Source: Candidatus Gastranaerophilales bacterium
GTDB taxonomy: Bacteria; Cyanobacteriota; Vampirovibrionia; Gastranaerophilales; Gastranaerophilaceae
Length of the DNA: 64,000 bases
NCBI GenBank assembly: GCA_944324425.1
Contig: CALUWE010000004.1
Coordinates: forward strand, 62,001 to 126,000
Direction: 5' to 3'
Both the position numbers and the translations under genes were made by a program. How positions within the stretch are numbered: the stretch's first letter is position 1; each line of letters starts with the position of its first letter. This document shows, one piece after another, positions 27,281 to 36,505 of the stretch. Below the pieces are notes generated by a model. The model did not search any database. It saw only the letters and a list, made by a program, of their open reading frames with translations, and was not told the origin of the DNA.

Positions 27281-27628
27281 TAACGGCGGCTATCAACAGT
27301 TTCGGTTTATGTCGGGTTCATCACCCGCCAAAACCTTCACTCTGGCTTACGCTTTCTTTCCGCCTGTCAAATCAAAGATTTGTTCATTCCTTCGTTCGCA
27401 TTCGCTCACTTCGTCATAACGGCGGCTATCAACAGTTTCGGTTTATGTCGGGTTCATCACCCGCCAAAACCTTCACTCTGGCTTACGCTTTCTTTCCGCC
27501 TGTCAAATCAAAGATTTGTTCATTCCTTCGTTCGCATTCGCTCACTTCGTCATAACGGCGGCTATCAACAGTTTCGGTTTATGTCGGGTTCATCACCCGC
27601 CAAAACCTTCACTCTGGCTTACGCTTTC
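27281..27628 (-). repeat. Tandem 136-base repeats, family B, reaching into the wecA-like stop codon
   Basis: TAACGGCGGC starts copies at 27281, 27417 and 27553, exactly 136 bases apart; the third is partial. It runs into the last codons and stop (27619-27621) of the minus-strand gene, and the same segment (GGCTTACGCTTTCTT) recurs inside each copy. Small hairpins are present (CGGGT...ACCCG, CAAATC-AAA-GATTTG). It fills the gap between convergent cysE and wecA-like genes. Overlapping open frames are repeat translations, not genes. Confidence 0.85.
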
Positions 27629-28659
27629 TTCTTAATGGTTTTAGAAACCGCATTTAAGAGGAAAAGCACAAAAACAAGTGCAATTGCAATAATAAAATAT
27701 CTGTTTAAAAACCCTGTGATAATAATTGCGATAATAGCGCATGCCATAGAAACCGATGATAACGTTAAAACCGCCAAATCTTGAGAAAAGCCATGGTGTA
27801 ATAATTTGTGGTGAATATGTTCGGAATCTGCAACAAACGGGCTTTTGCCTTTTGAAATTCTTCTTAGCGATGAATACGCAACATCTAAAATAGGAATAGC
27901 CAAAATTAAGAAAGGAAGATACATTAAAGGTGTTCCTGCATCCATAATGCCTGTAATTGAAAGGGTTGATAACATAAACCCAGCAAACAAAGCGCCTGAA
28001 TCACCCATAAAAATTTTAGCGGGATTATAATTAAAAGTTAAAAAAGCAAGCATGGCACCGGATAAAATAATTGCAACCAAAGCAGAAATCGGGGAAGAGG
28101 GAGTTGCTACAATTGAAATTATTGCTATTGCAACAGAACCTATTGTAACAACAGAACCCGCCAAACCGTCGATACCATCTATAAAATTAATTGCATTTGT
28201 AATTCCCACAATCCAAAGCAAGGTTATGGGATACGCAAAAAAACCAAGTTCAAAATTGCTTCCAAACGGGTTATAAACTTCGTCAATTCTAACGCCCAAC
28301 AAAAACACCATTGTTGCAATTACAATTTGCAAAAAGAGTTTAAATTTGGCATTCAAGCAAAAAATATCATCAATAAGACCCAATAAAAACATTAAAGAAC
28401 CGCCCACAATAATGCCTGATAAGCCTTGACCTTTTGGGTAATAGCTTAATAAAACCAAAAATAAAAATGTGAGCATAACAGCAAGCCAAATTCCAATGCC
28501 TCCAAGCCTTGAAATTTTTCCTTTGTGGATTTTTCTTTCGTTGGGAACATCTACAAGCCCCATTTTATCCGAATAATAAATAACGATAGGAACTATAAAA
28601 ACTCCTAAAAGATAGGCTATAATCGCCCCTAAAATATGTGCTTGTGTGAGTTGTATCAT
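27619..28659 (-). CDS. WecA/TagO-like undecaprenyl-phosphate sugar-1-phosphate transferase
   Basis: A 346-residue polytopic membrane protein of the MraY/WecA family: DVPNERKIHKGKISRLGGIG, LGLIDDIF, NAINFIDGIDGLAGSV, KIFMGDSGALFAGFML and HIHHKLLHHGFSQ. Such enzymes start synthesis of O-antigen or other polymers by moving GlcNAc-1-phosphate onto undecaprenyl phosphate. The short linker at DGIDGLAG and HIHH favour the WecA/TagO branch over MraY. Its last codons are embedded in the tandem repeat block. Confidence 0.92.
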   Translation of the reverse strand: MIQLTQAHILGAIIAYLLGVFIVPIVIYYSDKMGLVDVPNERKIHKGKISRLGGIGIWLAVMLTFLFLVLLSYYPKGQGLSGIIVGGSLMFLLGLIDDIFCLNAKFKLFLQIVIATMVFLLGVRIDEVYNPFGSNFELGFFAYPITLLWIVGITNAINFIDGIDGLAGSVVTIGSVAIAIISIVATPSSPISALVAIILSGAMLAFLTFNYNPAKIFMGDSGALFAGFMLSTLSITGIMDAGTPLMYLPFLILAIPILDVAYSSLRRISKGKSPFVADSEHIHHKLLHHGFSQDLAVLTLSSVSMACAIIAIIITGFLNRYFIIAIALVFVLFLLNAVSKTIKKKA

Positions 28660-28719
28660 AATTTCAATTCTCTTTTTTTAAGAAATACTACCATAAAAAT
28701 TGAAGGCAAGCCAATTCTT

Positions 28720-29196
28720 TCAATTGCTGCTTTGTGTTTTTTGTTTTACCTCTTGCATTATATAAAGTTTTTGCATAAATTGCGGATTTATCGCAAATTT
28801 ATACAATATTTCGCTAAGAGAGCCGGGCTCAATGCTTTTCCATATAAGTCTGTCATCTGGAATGATAAGAATTTCTATTGCCTGATTGTTTGTATTAAAA
28901 ACATTTGATGTTTTATGAGCCATTTTGCTGTTTTGGGTATCAATTATATATTCAAGTACTACATATCCTATTTTTTGCTTGCTTATCCTTTCGGTAACGG
29001 AATAGAGTGTGCTTTGATTGTTATAACATTTCAACCAAAAAATTTTTTTATTGTTTTCCATTTGGCCGCCGTCATTTACATAATACTTAACCGAATCAAC
29101 ATCAAGAAAAATTTTACTCCCAAGATGCAGCATTTTGGCAGCAAAACACGGCATTGAAAAAGCAAATATAATCAGTATCAATAAAATCTTTTTCAT
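28720..29196 (-). CDS. Secreted protein of unknown function
   Basis: From ATG 29196 the protein has 158 residues with a signal peptide (MKKILLILIIFAFSMPCFA). The mature part is beta-rich and Asn/Lys-rich: FLDVDSVKYYVNDGG and KKIFWLKCYNNQS resemble the small periplasmic proteins that measure or carry surface components, but no family is certain. A TTG 27 bases upstream lies inside the PHP gene and is less likely. It is last in the rny-ymdB-PHP run. Confidence 0.7.
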   Translation of the reverse strand: MKKILLILIIFAFSMPCFAAKMLHLGSKIFLDVDSVKYYVNDGGQMENNKKIFWLKCYNNQSTLYSVTERISKQKIGYVVLEYIIDTQNSKMAHKTSNVFNTNNQAIEILIIPDDRLIWKSIEPGSLSEILYKFAINPQFMQKLYIMQEVKQKTQSSN

Positions 29197-29209
29197 TGGT
29201 TGCTTGCTT

Positions 29210-30058
29210 TTACGATATTTCAATTCTTTTCTTTTCTTTTAAAAGTTCATCGTAGACCCAAGCGGGAACGAAATTTTTGCCCATAATAATTGTTCCGTGG
29301 TTCATTGATGGAGCGTGAAAATCTGAACCGCCCGTTATAATAAGTCCGTATTCTTCAGCAAGTGATGAATAATATTCAACAACGGCGGGGGAATGTTTTC
29401 TGTGGTAAGCTTCAATTCCCCTTAAGCCGTAGTTTATTAATTCTTTTGCAAGAGAATCGGCTATTTCAACATCAATAGGATGTGCAAAAACAGGAATTCC
29501 CCCTGCATCATAAATAATTTCACAAGCATCATGCGGTGAAACGGTTTTTCTTTTAACATAAACCGGTGAATCATCGTTTATATATTTTGAATAAGCTTCA
29601 GTTACATTGCCTGTTCCGCCTGCGTTTGTAATTGCGCGCGCAATATGCGGACGCCCGATGCTTCCGCCTTCTGCTACAAGCTTTTTAATATCATCAAATT
29701 TAATTCTGATACCCGCTTTTTTATTTAAAAGAGTAATCATTTCGCGAGCCTGATGAACACGGGCATTTTGTTGAAATTTAAGCATATTTTGAAATTCATG
29801 GTTTTTAACATCCATAAAATAGCCTAGAATATGAACCTCATACCCCTTATAAATTGTGTTTATTTCAACGCCTTGAATAATTTCAAGCTTTTTGTCGTTT
29901 TCTTTTGCATAATTTTGGGCAATATCATAAGACAAAATGTTGTCATGGTCTGTTAAGGCAATGACATTTAGCCCGCAATCTATGGCGGTATCAACAATCA
30001 TTTCAGGACTGTAGGCACCATCCGAGTAGGTTGTGTGAATGTGCAAATCGACCTTCAA
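29210..30058 (-). CDS. PHP-domain phosphoesterase
   Basis: The 282-residue protein has the PHP metal-binding motifs: VDLHIHTTYSDGAYSP, ALTDHDN, the EVNTIYKG-type third segment, GRPHIAR, FAHPID and GGSDFHAPS near the end. This arrangement matches the YciV/RNase AM group, which removes 5'-phosphates or hydrolyses 3',5'-nucleotide diphosphates. It overlaps ymdB by four bases and follows rny, so a role in RNA or nucleotide turnover fits. The substrate is not shown by sequence. Confidence 0.88.
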   Translation of the reverse strand: MKVDLHIHTTYSDGAYSPEMIVDTAIDCGLNVIALTDHDNILSYDIAQNYAKENDKKLEIIQGVEINTIYKGYEVHILGYFMDVKNHEFQNMLKFQQNARVHQAREMITLLNKKAGIRIKFDDIKKLVAEGGSIGRPHIARAITNAGGTGNVTEAYSKYINDDSPVYVKRKTVSPHDACEIIYDAGGIPVFAHPIDVEIADSLAKELINYGLRGIEAYHRKHSPAVVEYYSSLAEEYGLIITGGSDFHAPSMNHGTIIMGKNFVPAWVYDELLKEKKRIEIS

Positions 30059-30888
30059 GTTTCACCTTCCTTATTTCTTTTATCTGTTAAAAAATTAATT
30101 CTTTTAATTTCAACGGGAAGATTATTTTCTTTGTTGAAAGTGATTTTAACCGCATTAATTTGCAATTTTTCGGATTCTGCCACATCAAACCTTTCGGGGA
30201 TACTTGTTACAAGCCTTTTTATTGATGATTCAAAATCCATTCCGATAACGCTTTCATAAGCGCCCGTGAAGCCGACATCTGTTATATAGGCAAGTTTTTC
30301 ACCAATTATTTTTTCATCTGCCGTTTGAACGTGAGTATGTGTTCCGATAACGGCGCTAACCCCTAATTCGGAAGCAAATTTTGCAAAAGCTATTTTTTCT
30401 GCCGTTGCCTCTGCGTGGTAATCAACTATTACAATTTTGTCATCAAAATTTAATTTTTCATTTAATTCTTCAATTGCTTGAAACGGGCAATTAACAGGCT
30501 GCATAAAGGTTTTGCCCAGTAAATTAATAACTAAAATTTTATCGTCAAAAATTCTGTAACCAACGCCGCGAGCTGTTTTGTGGTAGTTATAAGGGCGAAT
30601 TAAAACGTTTGAATCATCTATATATTGATATACATCTTTTTTGTCCCAAATGTGGTTGCCCGATGTTAAACAGTTTGCGCCGTATGATATAAGTTCATCA
30701 TGGTTTTTTAGAGTTAAGCCAAAACCGTGGGATGCGTTTTCAGCGTTTACTATAACAAAATCGCTTTTTAATTCTTCCTTGTACTGTTCAAAATAAACAC
30801 CGTCAGGCGCAAGCACGCTCTTAAGCGCCTCTCTGCCGGGGCGCCCAACGACATCGCCAAAGAATAAAACTTTAAAATTTTCTGACAT
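30055..30888 (-). CDS. ymdB: YmdB-family metallophosphoesterase
   Basis: The 277-residue protein matches YmdB: VLFFGDVVGRPGREAL, DFVIVNAENASHGFGLT, TSGNHIWDKKD, DYHAEATAEK and GTHTHVQTADE supply the di-metal site residues. YmdB hydrolyses 2',3'-cyclic nucleotides and is encoded beside RNase Y in many bacteria. Here it lies 2 bases after rny. The pairing is well conserved and strengthens the assignment. Confidence 0.94.
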   Translation of the reverse strand: MSENFKVLFFGDVVGRPGREALKSVLAPDGVYFEQYKEELKSDFVIVNAENASHGFGLTLKNHDELISYGANCLTSGNHIWDKKDVYQYIDDSNVLIRPYNYHKTARGVGYRIFDDKILVINLLGKTFMQPVNCPFQAIEELNEKLNFDDKIVIVDYHAEATAEKIAFAKFASELGVSAVIGTHTHVQTADEKIIGEKLAYITDVGFTGAYESVIGMDFESSIKRLVTSIPERFDVAESEKLQINAVKITFNKENNLPVEIKRINFLTDKRNKEGET

Positions 30889-30890
30889 TT

Positions 30891-32468
30891 CTATTTCGCA
30901 ATTTCGGTAACTCTTGCTTCCCGAACAACGGTAACTCTGATTTGTCCGGGATATTCAAGTTCATCCTCAATGCGTTTTACTATGTCTCTGGCCAATTTAG
31001 CGGCGGCAGCATCATCAAACACATCAGGCTGAACTACCACCCTAACTTCTCTTCCGGCTTGCACTGCAAAAGATTGCTTAATGCCTTCGTAGCTGTTTGC
31101 AATCTCTTCAAGCTTCTTGAGGCGTTTTATATAAATTTCAAGTGTATCACGCCTTGCGCCGGGTCTGCCTGCAGAAACTGCATCCGCAATTTTGACCAAT
31201 GCCGCCACAAGGGTGTTGGCTTGAACGTCATCGTGATGGGCTTCTATGGCGTGGATTATTTCTTCTTTTTCGCCATATTTTCTTGCAAGTTCAACGCCCA
31301 ATTGAATGTGTGTGCCTTCTTGTTCATGATCAACGGCTTTGCCTATATCATGAAGCAATCCTGCACGTTTAGCTTCCTGCACGTTAGCGCCTAATTCTGC
31401 CGCCAGCATGCCCGCAATTTGAGCCACTTCAATTGAATGTTTCAAGACATTCTGCCCAAAACTTGTTCTATAATATAAACGTCCAAGAGTCTTTGTCAGC
31501 TCTCTGTTAAGGTTCATGATTCCAAGGTCGTAAGCTGCTTTTTCGCCTTCCTGTTTCATTTTGTTTTCAATTTCTTTAAGTGATTTTTCATACACTTCTT
31601 CAATTCTCACAGGGTGAATACGACCGTCTGATATTAATTTTTCAATGGTTAACCTTGCAACTTCACGCCTTACAGGGTCAAATGAAGATAATACAACGGC
31701 TTCGGGGGTGTCATCTATTATAAGGTCAACACCCGTCAACGTTTCCAAGGTTCTTATATTTCTGCCTTCACGCCCGATTATTCTTCCTTTCATATCATCA
31801 TTCGGAAGTGAAACAACGGAAACCGTTGATTCAATAACCTGTTCAATGGCGCATTTTTGCATTACCTGAGATAAAATTTCTCTGGATTTTTCTTCGGCAG
31901 TTTCTTTTATTTTTATTTCATTTTCACGAATTAATCTTATTTGCTCTTGTTGAAGCTCTTGTTTTAATTGTTCTAATAAGGTATTTCTTGCTTCTTCTCT
32001 TGACATTTGAGAAACTCTTTCAAGCTCTGTTACTTGCTTTGCGATAGTTTCTGCCAAATAGTCTTCTTTTTCGTTTAATTCGTCTTCTTTTTTATTCAAA
32101 GCGTATTCTTTATCAACGTTTTGTTGATTTTTAAGTTCAACTTCGTCTTGTTTTTTTTCGATAAGTTCTTCCAGACGGCTGACTTCGTTTCTTCTGTCTC
32201 TAATTTCATCGTTTAATTTTTGCCTGTCTTCATAAAGCTGCTCTTTAGCATTTGCAAGCGCTTCTTTTTTATAAAGGGCAATTTTTTCTTTAAACTCTTC
32301 TTGCTTTTCTTTTAATTGAGTTTGAATATTTTCCAGTGCCGTTTTTTGACGTGTGTTAATAATTACGATAACAATTGTTGCTATCGCAAATAAAAATGAG
32401 GACACATAAGGCCCTAAATTTGCCAAAACTGTAGCTAGTGAATCCTGAGCGATTTTCCCATACCTCAT
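30891..32468 (-). CDS. rny: Ribonuclease Y
   Basis: A 525-residue protein with an N-terminal membrane helix (about 17-37), a long charged coiled coil (about 45-205), a KH domain ([19 protein letters not shown]) and an HD domain ([23 protein letters not shown]). RNase Y starts mRNA decay at the membrane. Length and domain order are normal. It begins the rny-ymdB-PHP-secreted protein run. The start MRYGKIAQ has no strong ribosome site. Confidence 0.97.
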   Translation of the reverse strand: MRYGKIAQDSLATVLANLGPYVSSFLFAIATIVIVIINTRQKTALENIQTQLKEKQEEFKEKIALYKKEALANAKEQLYEDRQKLNDEIRDRRNEVSRLEELIEKKQDEVELKNQQNVDKEYALNKKEDELNEKEDYLAETIAKQVTELERVSQMSREEARNTLLEQLKQELQQEQIRLIRENEIKIKETAEEKSREILSQVMQKCAIEQVIESTVSVVSLPNDDMKGRIIGREGRNIRTLETLTGVDLIIDDTPEAVVLSSFDPVRREVARLTIEKLISDGRIHPVRIEEVYEKSLKEIENKMKQEGEKAAYDLGIMNLNRELTKTLGRLYYRTSFGQNVLKHSIEVAQIAGMLAAELGANVQEAKRAGLLHDIGKAVDHEQEGTHIQLGVELARKYGEKEEIIHAIEAHHDDVQANTLVAALVKIADAVSAGRPGARRDTLEIYIKRLKKLEEIANSYEGIKQSFAVQAGREVRVVVQPDVFDDAAAAKLARDIVKRIEDELEYPGQIRVTVVREARVTEIAK

Positions 32469-32593
32469 ATAAAGTGTGATAAAAGCCGCTAAATATAATT
32501 ATTTAAGTTAATTTATTTATATTAAAACTTATTTATACAATATTTAGTTAATTAAATAATATCACGGATTTTTAATTTTGAACATAAGTAATA

Positions 32594-32630
32594 AAAAATA
32601 CGGTTTTTATAGATTAAAAACAGTATTTTT
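32594..32630. terminator. Orphan strong hairpin in divergent intergenic region
   Basis: AAAAATAC (32594-32601) pairs with GTATTTTT (32623-32630) and GTTTTTA (32603-32609) with TAAAAAC (32615-32621), separated by one mismatch, with a five-base loop. It has T runs on both outer sides but no gene ends there. Confidence 0.55.
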
Positions 32631-32728
32631 TATTTATTTTGTGTAGTTTTATAAAGTTATATGCAATAATAGAATAGACAAATTGCCAATCATCATTAAA
32701 TAAAAAAGGGTATTAAAAAGGTTTTATA

Positions 32729-32983
32729 ATGTTTTCAAATTTAGTTTCTTTGATTAATCAATCAATTAATTCGGCTTTTTATTCGCCTTCCGTTTCAAAA
32801 GTTGAACAAAAAAGCAACAATCCTTTTGCAAGCGCTGACGGCAACAACCCTTTTGTAAATACAAATTTTACGGGAAATAGCGCAAATTATGCCAAAAACC
32901 AACCTGTTGCAGGGGGATATTTTGCAGGATACTACAACGGAGTACCCAACATTGTGGGCAGAAAGCTTTTTATTGAAGTTTAA
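32729..32983 (+). CDS. Small uncharacterised protein
   Basis: An 84-residue Asn/Ser/Phe-rich protein with NNPF repeats (SNNPFASADGNNPFVNTNF) and an FTG tripeptide at about residues 47-49. AAGG lies 7 bases before the ATG, and a hairpin terminator follows, so it is a complete transcription unit. No signal peptide or membrane helix. The NPF-like tripeptides are short linear motifs elsewhere, but any meaning here is unknown. Confidence 0.65.
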   Translation: MFSNLVSLINQSINSAFYSPSVSKVEQKSNNPFASADGNNPFVNTNFTGNSANYAKNQPVAGGYFAGYYNGVPNIVGRKLFIEV

Positions 32984-32995
32984 TTCTAATTGATA

Positions 32996-33022
32996 AAAAC
33001 CGCTTAATCAGGCGGTTTTTTA
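32996..33022 (+). terminator. Terminator after gene at 32729
   Basis: AAAACCGC (32996-33003) pairs with GCGGTTTT (33012-33019), then T run. Confidence 0.75.
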
Positions 33023-33183
33023 GTGCCTTAGTTTGTTTATTTTATTTTTCTGAAATTTTAATAACCGAAAATATTTTCCGGTTTTTTAAATATACCCATT
33101 GAGGAACAAATAAATAAATGAAAATATAAAATATATAAATATTTTAATTTAGCACATAAGCATTTGTGAAAGGATAGTCTTAG

Positions 33184-33924
33184 ATGAAAAGAATGCAGGG
33201 GTTTACCCTGGCCGAAGTTTTGATTACTTTGGCAATCATAGGCGTTGTCGCAGCCGTTGCGATACCGAGCGTCATTTCAAACAGCCAACAACAGGAATTT
33301 AAAACCGGATTAAGAAAGGCTGTTTCGGTTTTAAACTCTGCAATAACAATGAATATGGCCATGGATAGCGAATCGCCTTATAATAATGCAAATTTATTCG
33401 GATATTTAATGAAACATATGGCCGTTATAGAAACCACGTCCGATTTGAGTAAGAAATACATATTGGGCGGAGAATACACAAACGGTTTTGTCTCCACGTA
33501 CAGAAACGCCGCTTTTTACACAACTGACGGGATGAGATTTGAATTCAGAACCGGCGGCTCGTATAAAACTTTTCTTATGTACGAATCCGGAAAACCGGTT
33601 TGTGCAAGCGGAATGTCCGGAGAGTTTAACAATGTTCCGGGTGATTGCGGCGGATGCGGGGCATACGGCCTTAATAACAATACGGATGGAACAACAAAGC
33701 AGCCCTGCTTAATAACCGTTGATGTTAACGGCGACAGAAAACCAAATCCGAAAAACGCAAGCTGCAAAAGTGTTTTGTGCAAAGAAGAAAATGTTTATAA
33801 ATATGCTGATCCGCTTGGTTTAAAATTAACCGATATGTTTACCATTATGATTACGGATAAACAGGCTATTCCGTACGGTATCGCCGCTCAAAGAGCAATG
33901 TATCAGGCACAGGACAGCAAGTAA
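33184..33924 (+). CDS. Type IV pilin-like protein (prepilin N-terminus)
   Basis: A 246-residue paralogue of the proteins at 41162 and 59430 and, more distantly, 5762. MKRMQGFTLAEVLITLAIIG is a class III prepilin signal. Conserved inner segments are TGLRKAVSVLNSAITMNMAM, AAFYTTDGMRFEF, GGCGAYGLNNN, the VDVNGDRKPNP stretch, and IPYGIAAQRAMYQAQ at the end. GAAAGGA precedes the start. Likely an exported pseudopilin; partner machinery is outside the window. The repeat cluster begins just after the stop. Confidence 0.88.
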   Translation: MKRMQGFTLAEVLITLAIIGVVAAVAIPSVISNSQQQEFKTGLRKAVSVLNSAITMNMAMDSESPYNNANLFGYLMKHMAVIETTSDLSKKYILGGEYTNGFVSTYRNAAFYTTDGMRFEFRTGGSYKTFLMYESGKPVCASGMSGEFNNVPGDCGGCGAYGLNNNTDGTTKQPCLITVDVNGDRKPNPKNASCKSVLCKEENVYKYADPLGLKLTDMFTIMITDKQAIPYGIAAQRAMYQAQDSK

Positions 33925-33935
33925 ATTTCCCCTTG

Positions 33936-34316
33936 ATTGCTCGCTCACATTGGCGCATTTCGCAAACTGACGTTTGCTCCATGCTACGCCTCCTTTTGCC
34001 AAAATCTTTGATTTTGTGCAAAATGGGTCCTCTTGGAGGGCAAAATCCGCTGTCTTGGATTTTGCTAGCGGTTCAAGCCTAGCAACTTCATTTCAAAAGT
34101 GCAAAAATGCACTTTTTCCATTCCGTTCGGCTTTCACATTGGCGGGTTCGCTCACTTACGTTCGCTTCACCCTACGCAAAATCCGCTGTCTTGGATTTTG
34201 CTAGCGGTTCGCTTCTCTTGCACTACGTTTCAAAAGTGCTGGCGCACTTTTTCTACTTCGGCGCTCGCTCACATTGGCGGGTTACAGGCTTCGCCTTTCA
34301 CCCTACGCAAAATCCG
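33936..34316 (-). repeat. Structured dispersed repeat, family A, inverted copies reaching into clpP
   Basis: Read on the minus strand this block matches the repeat at 20940. It holds hairpins GCAAAATCC...GGATTTTGC (34040/34057 and 34176/34193), which are the covariant form of the GTAAAATCC...GGATTTTAC stem at 20.9 kb, and AAAAGTGC...GCACTTTT hairpins. The subfamily GTAGCATGGAGCAAAC is also shared. It occupies the gap between convergent pilin-like and clpP genes and includes the clpP stop codon. Frames through it are repeat translations. Confidence 0.85.
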
Positions 34317-34911
34317 CTTTTTCGACAATTTTATCAATTAAACCGTATTTAAGAGCTTCTTCAGCCGTCATGAAGTTGTCGCGCTCCGTGTCTTGTTTAA
34401 TTTTATCTACCGTTTGGCCTGTATGTTCCGCCATAAGCGTGCAGAGCATTGTTTTCATTCTTAAAATTTCTTTTGCTTCAATTTCAATGTCTGTTGCCTG
34501 ACCTTTAGCGCCGCCCAAGGGCTGGTGAATCATGATTCTTGAATTAGGAAGTGCCAAACGTTTGCCTTTTGTGCCTGCCGACAATAAAAATGCACCCATA
34601 GAAGCCGCATCACCCAAGCAAATAGTTGAAACATCAGCTTTTATAAGTTTCATTGTGTCATAAATTGCCATGCCCGCAGTTATAACACCGCCCGGGGAAT
34701 TAATATAGAGCATAATATCTTTATCGGGGTTTTCCGAATCCAATAAAAGAAGCTGTGCTACTATTGAATTTGCAACATCATCATCTATTTCAGACCCTAA
34801 AAATATAATTCTTTCTCTTAAAAGCCTTGAAAAAATGTCAAATGCTCTTTCGCCGCGAGATGAATTTTCGACAACGGTTGGCACATAATCCAAAATTTTA
34901 TATTCGTTCAT
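34303..34911 (-). CDS. clpP: ATP-dependent Clp protease proteolytic subunit
   Basis: From ATG 34911 the protein has 202 residues with ClpP hallmarks: [36 protein letters not shown], catalytic Ser in [11 protein letters not shown], His in [10 protein letters not shown], and a C-terminal Asp region [20 protein letters not shown]. It forms the barrel protease working with ClpX/ClpA. GGAG eight bases before 34911 favours it over ATG 34929. The last codons (KADFA, stop) lie in a family A repeat unit, so the tail may vary between strains. Confidence 0.96.
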   Translation of the reverse strand: MNEYKILDYVPTVVENSSRGERAFDIFSRLLRERIIFLGSEIDDDVANSIVAQLLLLDSENPDKDIMLYINSPGGVITAGMAIYDTMKLIKADVSTICLGDAASMGAFLLSAGTKGKRLALPNSRIMIHQPLGGAKGQATDIEIEAKEILRMKTMLCTLMAEHTGQTVDKIKQDTERDNFMTAEEALKYGLIDKIVEKADFA

Positions 34912-35047
34912 AATTTCACTCCATATCACTTGATTATACCAAAAAATCTTAATTAATTGTAAAAAAATACGCCAAATTATTTAAAAAAAATTATGTTCGT
35001 ATTAAACTTATTTGGTTTGGATGAACAAAAAAATATGAGGTTAAATT

Positions 35048-36427
35048 ATGTATAATGTTGCAATAATAGGTGCAGGCCCTGCGGGCATTTTCACCGCTCT
35101 TGAAATCGTTAAATTAAAACCCGATTGGAAGGTTGTTTTAATTGAAAAAGGTGCAAGAATTGAAAAGAGAGCTTGTTTATTAAGAAACGGCCACAAAAAT
35201 TGCCCCCAATGTAAACCCTGCGGTTTGCTTTGCGGTTGGGGCGGCGCAGGCGCATTTTCTGACGGCAAATTAACTTTAACCCCCGATGTTGGCGGCCACT
35301 TGGTTGATTATATAAGCTATAAAGAAGTTGAGGATTTAATTCAATATTGCGATGATGTTTACTTAGACCATGGCGCAACGGATGTTGTTTACGGCAGAGA
35401 CAAAAGCAAATTTATAGATATAGAACGTGCCGCAACATTAGCTGAATTAAAACTTGTACATTCACCCGTAAGGCATTTAGGGACAGAGAGAAGTCTTCAT
35501 GTTTTAAAACATATGCAAGATTATCTTCAAGATAAAATTGAAATTATTAACAATAAAACCGTTACAAGCTTGAACGTTGAAGACGGCACCATTAAAGGAA
35601 TTACCTTAAACAACGGTGAAACAATAGAAGCAAATTACGTTGTTGTGGCCCCAGGCAGAGAAGGCGCCGATTGGTTCTCAAAAGAATTAATTAAAAACGG
35701 CGTAAATGTTGTAAATAATGCGGTTGATGTTGGTGTTAGGGTTGAACTCCCTGCTGCTGTTATGGAACCCATTACAAGCCGCCTTTATGAATCAAAATTA
35801 ATTTATTACTCCCCAACCTTTGGCGATGAAGTAAGAACATTTTGCATGAACCCAAACGGCGAAGTTGTTTCTGAAAACTACAACGGCATTCAAACCGTAA
35901 ACGGCCATAGCTACGCAGATGCCGACAAAAAAACCCAAAACACAAACTTTGCGCTTTTGGTTTCAAAAAAATTCACGGAACCCTTTAATGAACCGATTAC
36001 TTACGGTCAACACGTTGCAAGCTTAGCCAATATGTTATCAGGCGGAGTTTTGGTTCAAAGGTTTGGCGACCTGTTGGATGGTAAAAGGTCAACCCCAAGC
36101 AGAATTAAAGAAAGCATAATTCAACCAACCCTAGAATGTGCTACCCCCGGGGATTTAAGTTTGGTTTTACCATACAGACAGTTATTGAGCATAATAGAAA
36201 TGCTTTATGCGCTTGATAAAATTGCCCCCGGTGTTGCATCAAGATACACTCTTTTATACGGTGTTGAAGTTAAATTCTATTCAGCTCGCCCGAGACTAAC
36301 AAACGAACTTGAATCAAAAGAAATTAAAAACTTGTTTGCAATAGGCGACGGCGCAGGCGTTACAAGAGGCTTAATGCAAGCATCGGCTTCAGGTGTACAT
36401 TGCGCAAGAGTAATGGCTTCAAGATAA
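35048..36427 (+). CDS. FAD-dependent oxidoreductase (COG2509-like)
   Basis: A 459-residue flavoprotein. The N-terminal dinucleotide motif GAGPAGIFTALEIVKL (about 7-22) is followed by a Cys-rich stretch CPQCKPCGLLCGWGGAG and FSDGKL, then the C-terminal FAD-contact motif FAIGDGAGVTRGLMQAS. This matches the family of uncharacterised FAD-dependent dehydrogenases common in Firmicutes and Cyanobacteria. The substrate is unknown. The gene has its own terminator. Confidence 0.88.
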   Translation: MYNVAIIGAGPAGIFTALEIVKLKPDWKVVLIEKGARIEKRACLLRNGHKNCPQCKPCGLLCGWGGAGAFSDGKLTLTPDVGGHLVDYISYKEVEDLIQYCDDVYLDHGATDVVYGRDKSKFIDIERAATLAELKLVHSPVRHLGTERSLHVLKHMQDYLQDKIEIINNKTVTSLNVEDGTIKGITLNNGETIEANYVVVAPGREGADWFSKELIKNGVNVVNNAVDVGVRVELPAAVMEPITSRLYESKLIYYSPTFGDEVRTFCMNPNGEVVSENYNGIQTVNGHSYADADKKTQNTNFALLVSKKFTEPFNEPITYGQHVASLANMLSGGVLVQRFGDLLDGKRSTPSRIKESIIQPTLECATPGDLSLVLPYRQLLSIIEMLYALDKIAPGVASRYTLLYGVEVKFYSARPRLTNELESKEIKNLFAIGDGAGVTRGLMQASASGVHCARVMASR

Positions 36428-36444
36428 AATATGAACAAATAAAA

Positions 36445-36479
36445 GAAAACCGCTTCTTGTATCGGAAGCGGTTTTTTTT
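36445..36479 (+). terminator. Terminator after FAD oxidoreductase gene
   Basis: AAAACCGCTTC (36445-36455) pairs with GAAGCGGTTTT (36464-36474), then T run. Confidence 0.85.
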
Positions 36480-36505
36480 GAAACTTATGGATAATTGAAA
36501 GATTT

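Noticed and set aside
27281-27628. CRISPR array or insertion sequence
   Set aside because: 136-base direct tandem units without spacers; no transposase or terminal inverted repeats.
27250-27784. Open frames across the 27.3 kb repeats
   Set aside because: The same peptide is repeated because the unit has no stop in that frame; no start signals, and the 3' part runs antisense to a real gene.
33974-34501. Plus-strand frames through the 34 kb repeat
   Set aside because: Repeat translation and antisense to clpP.
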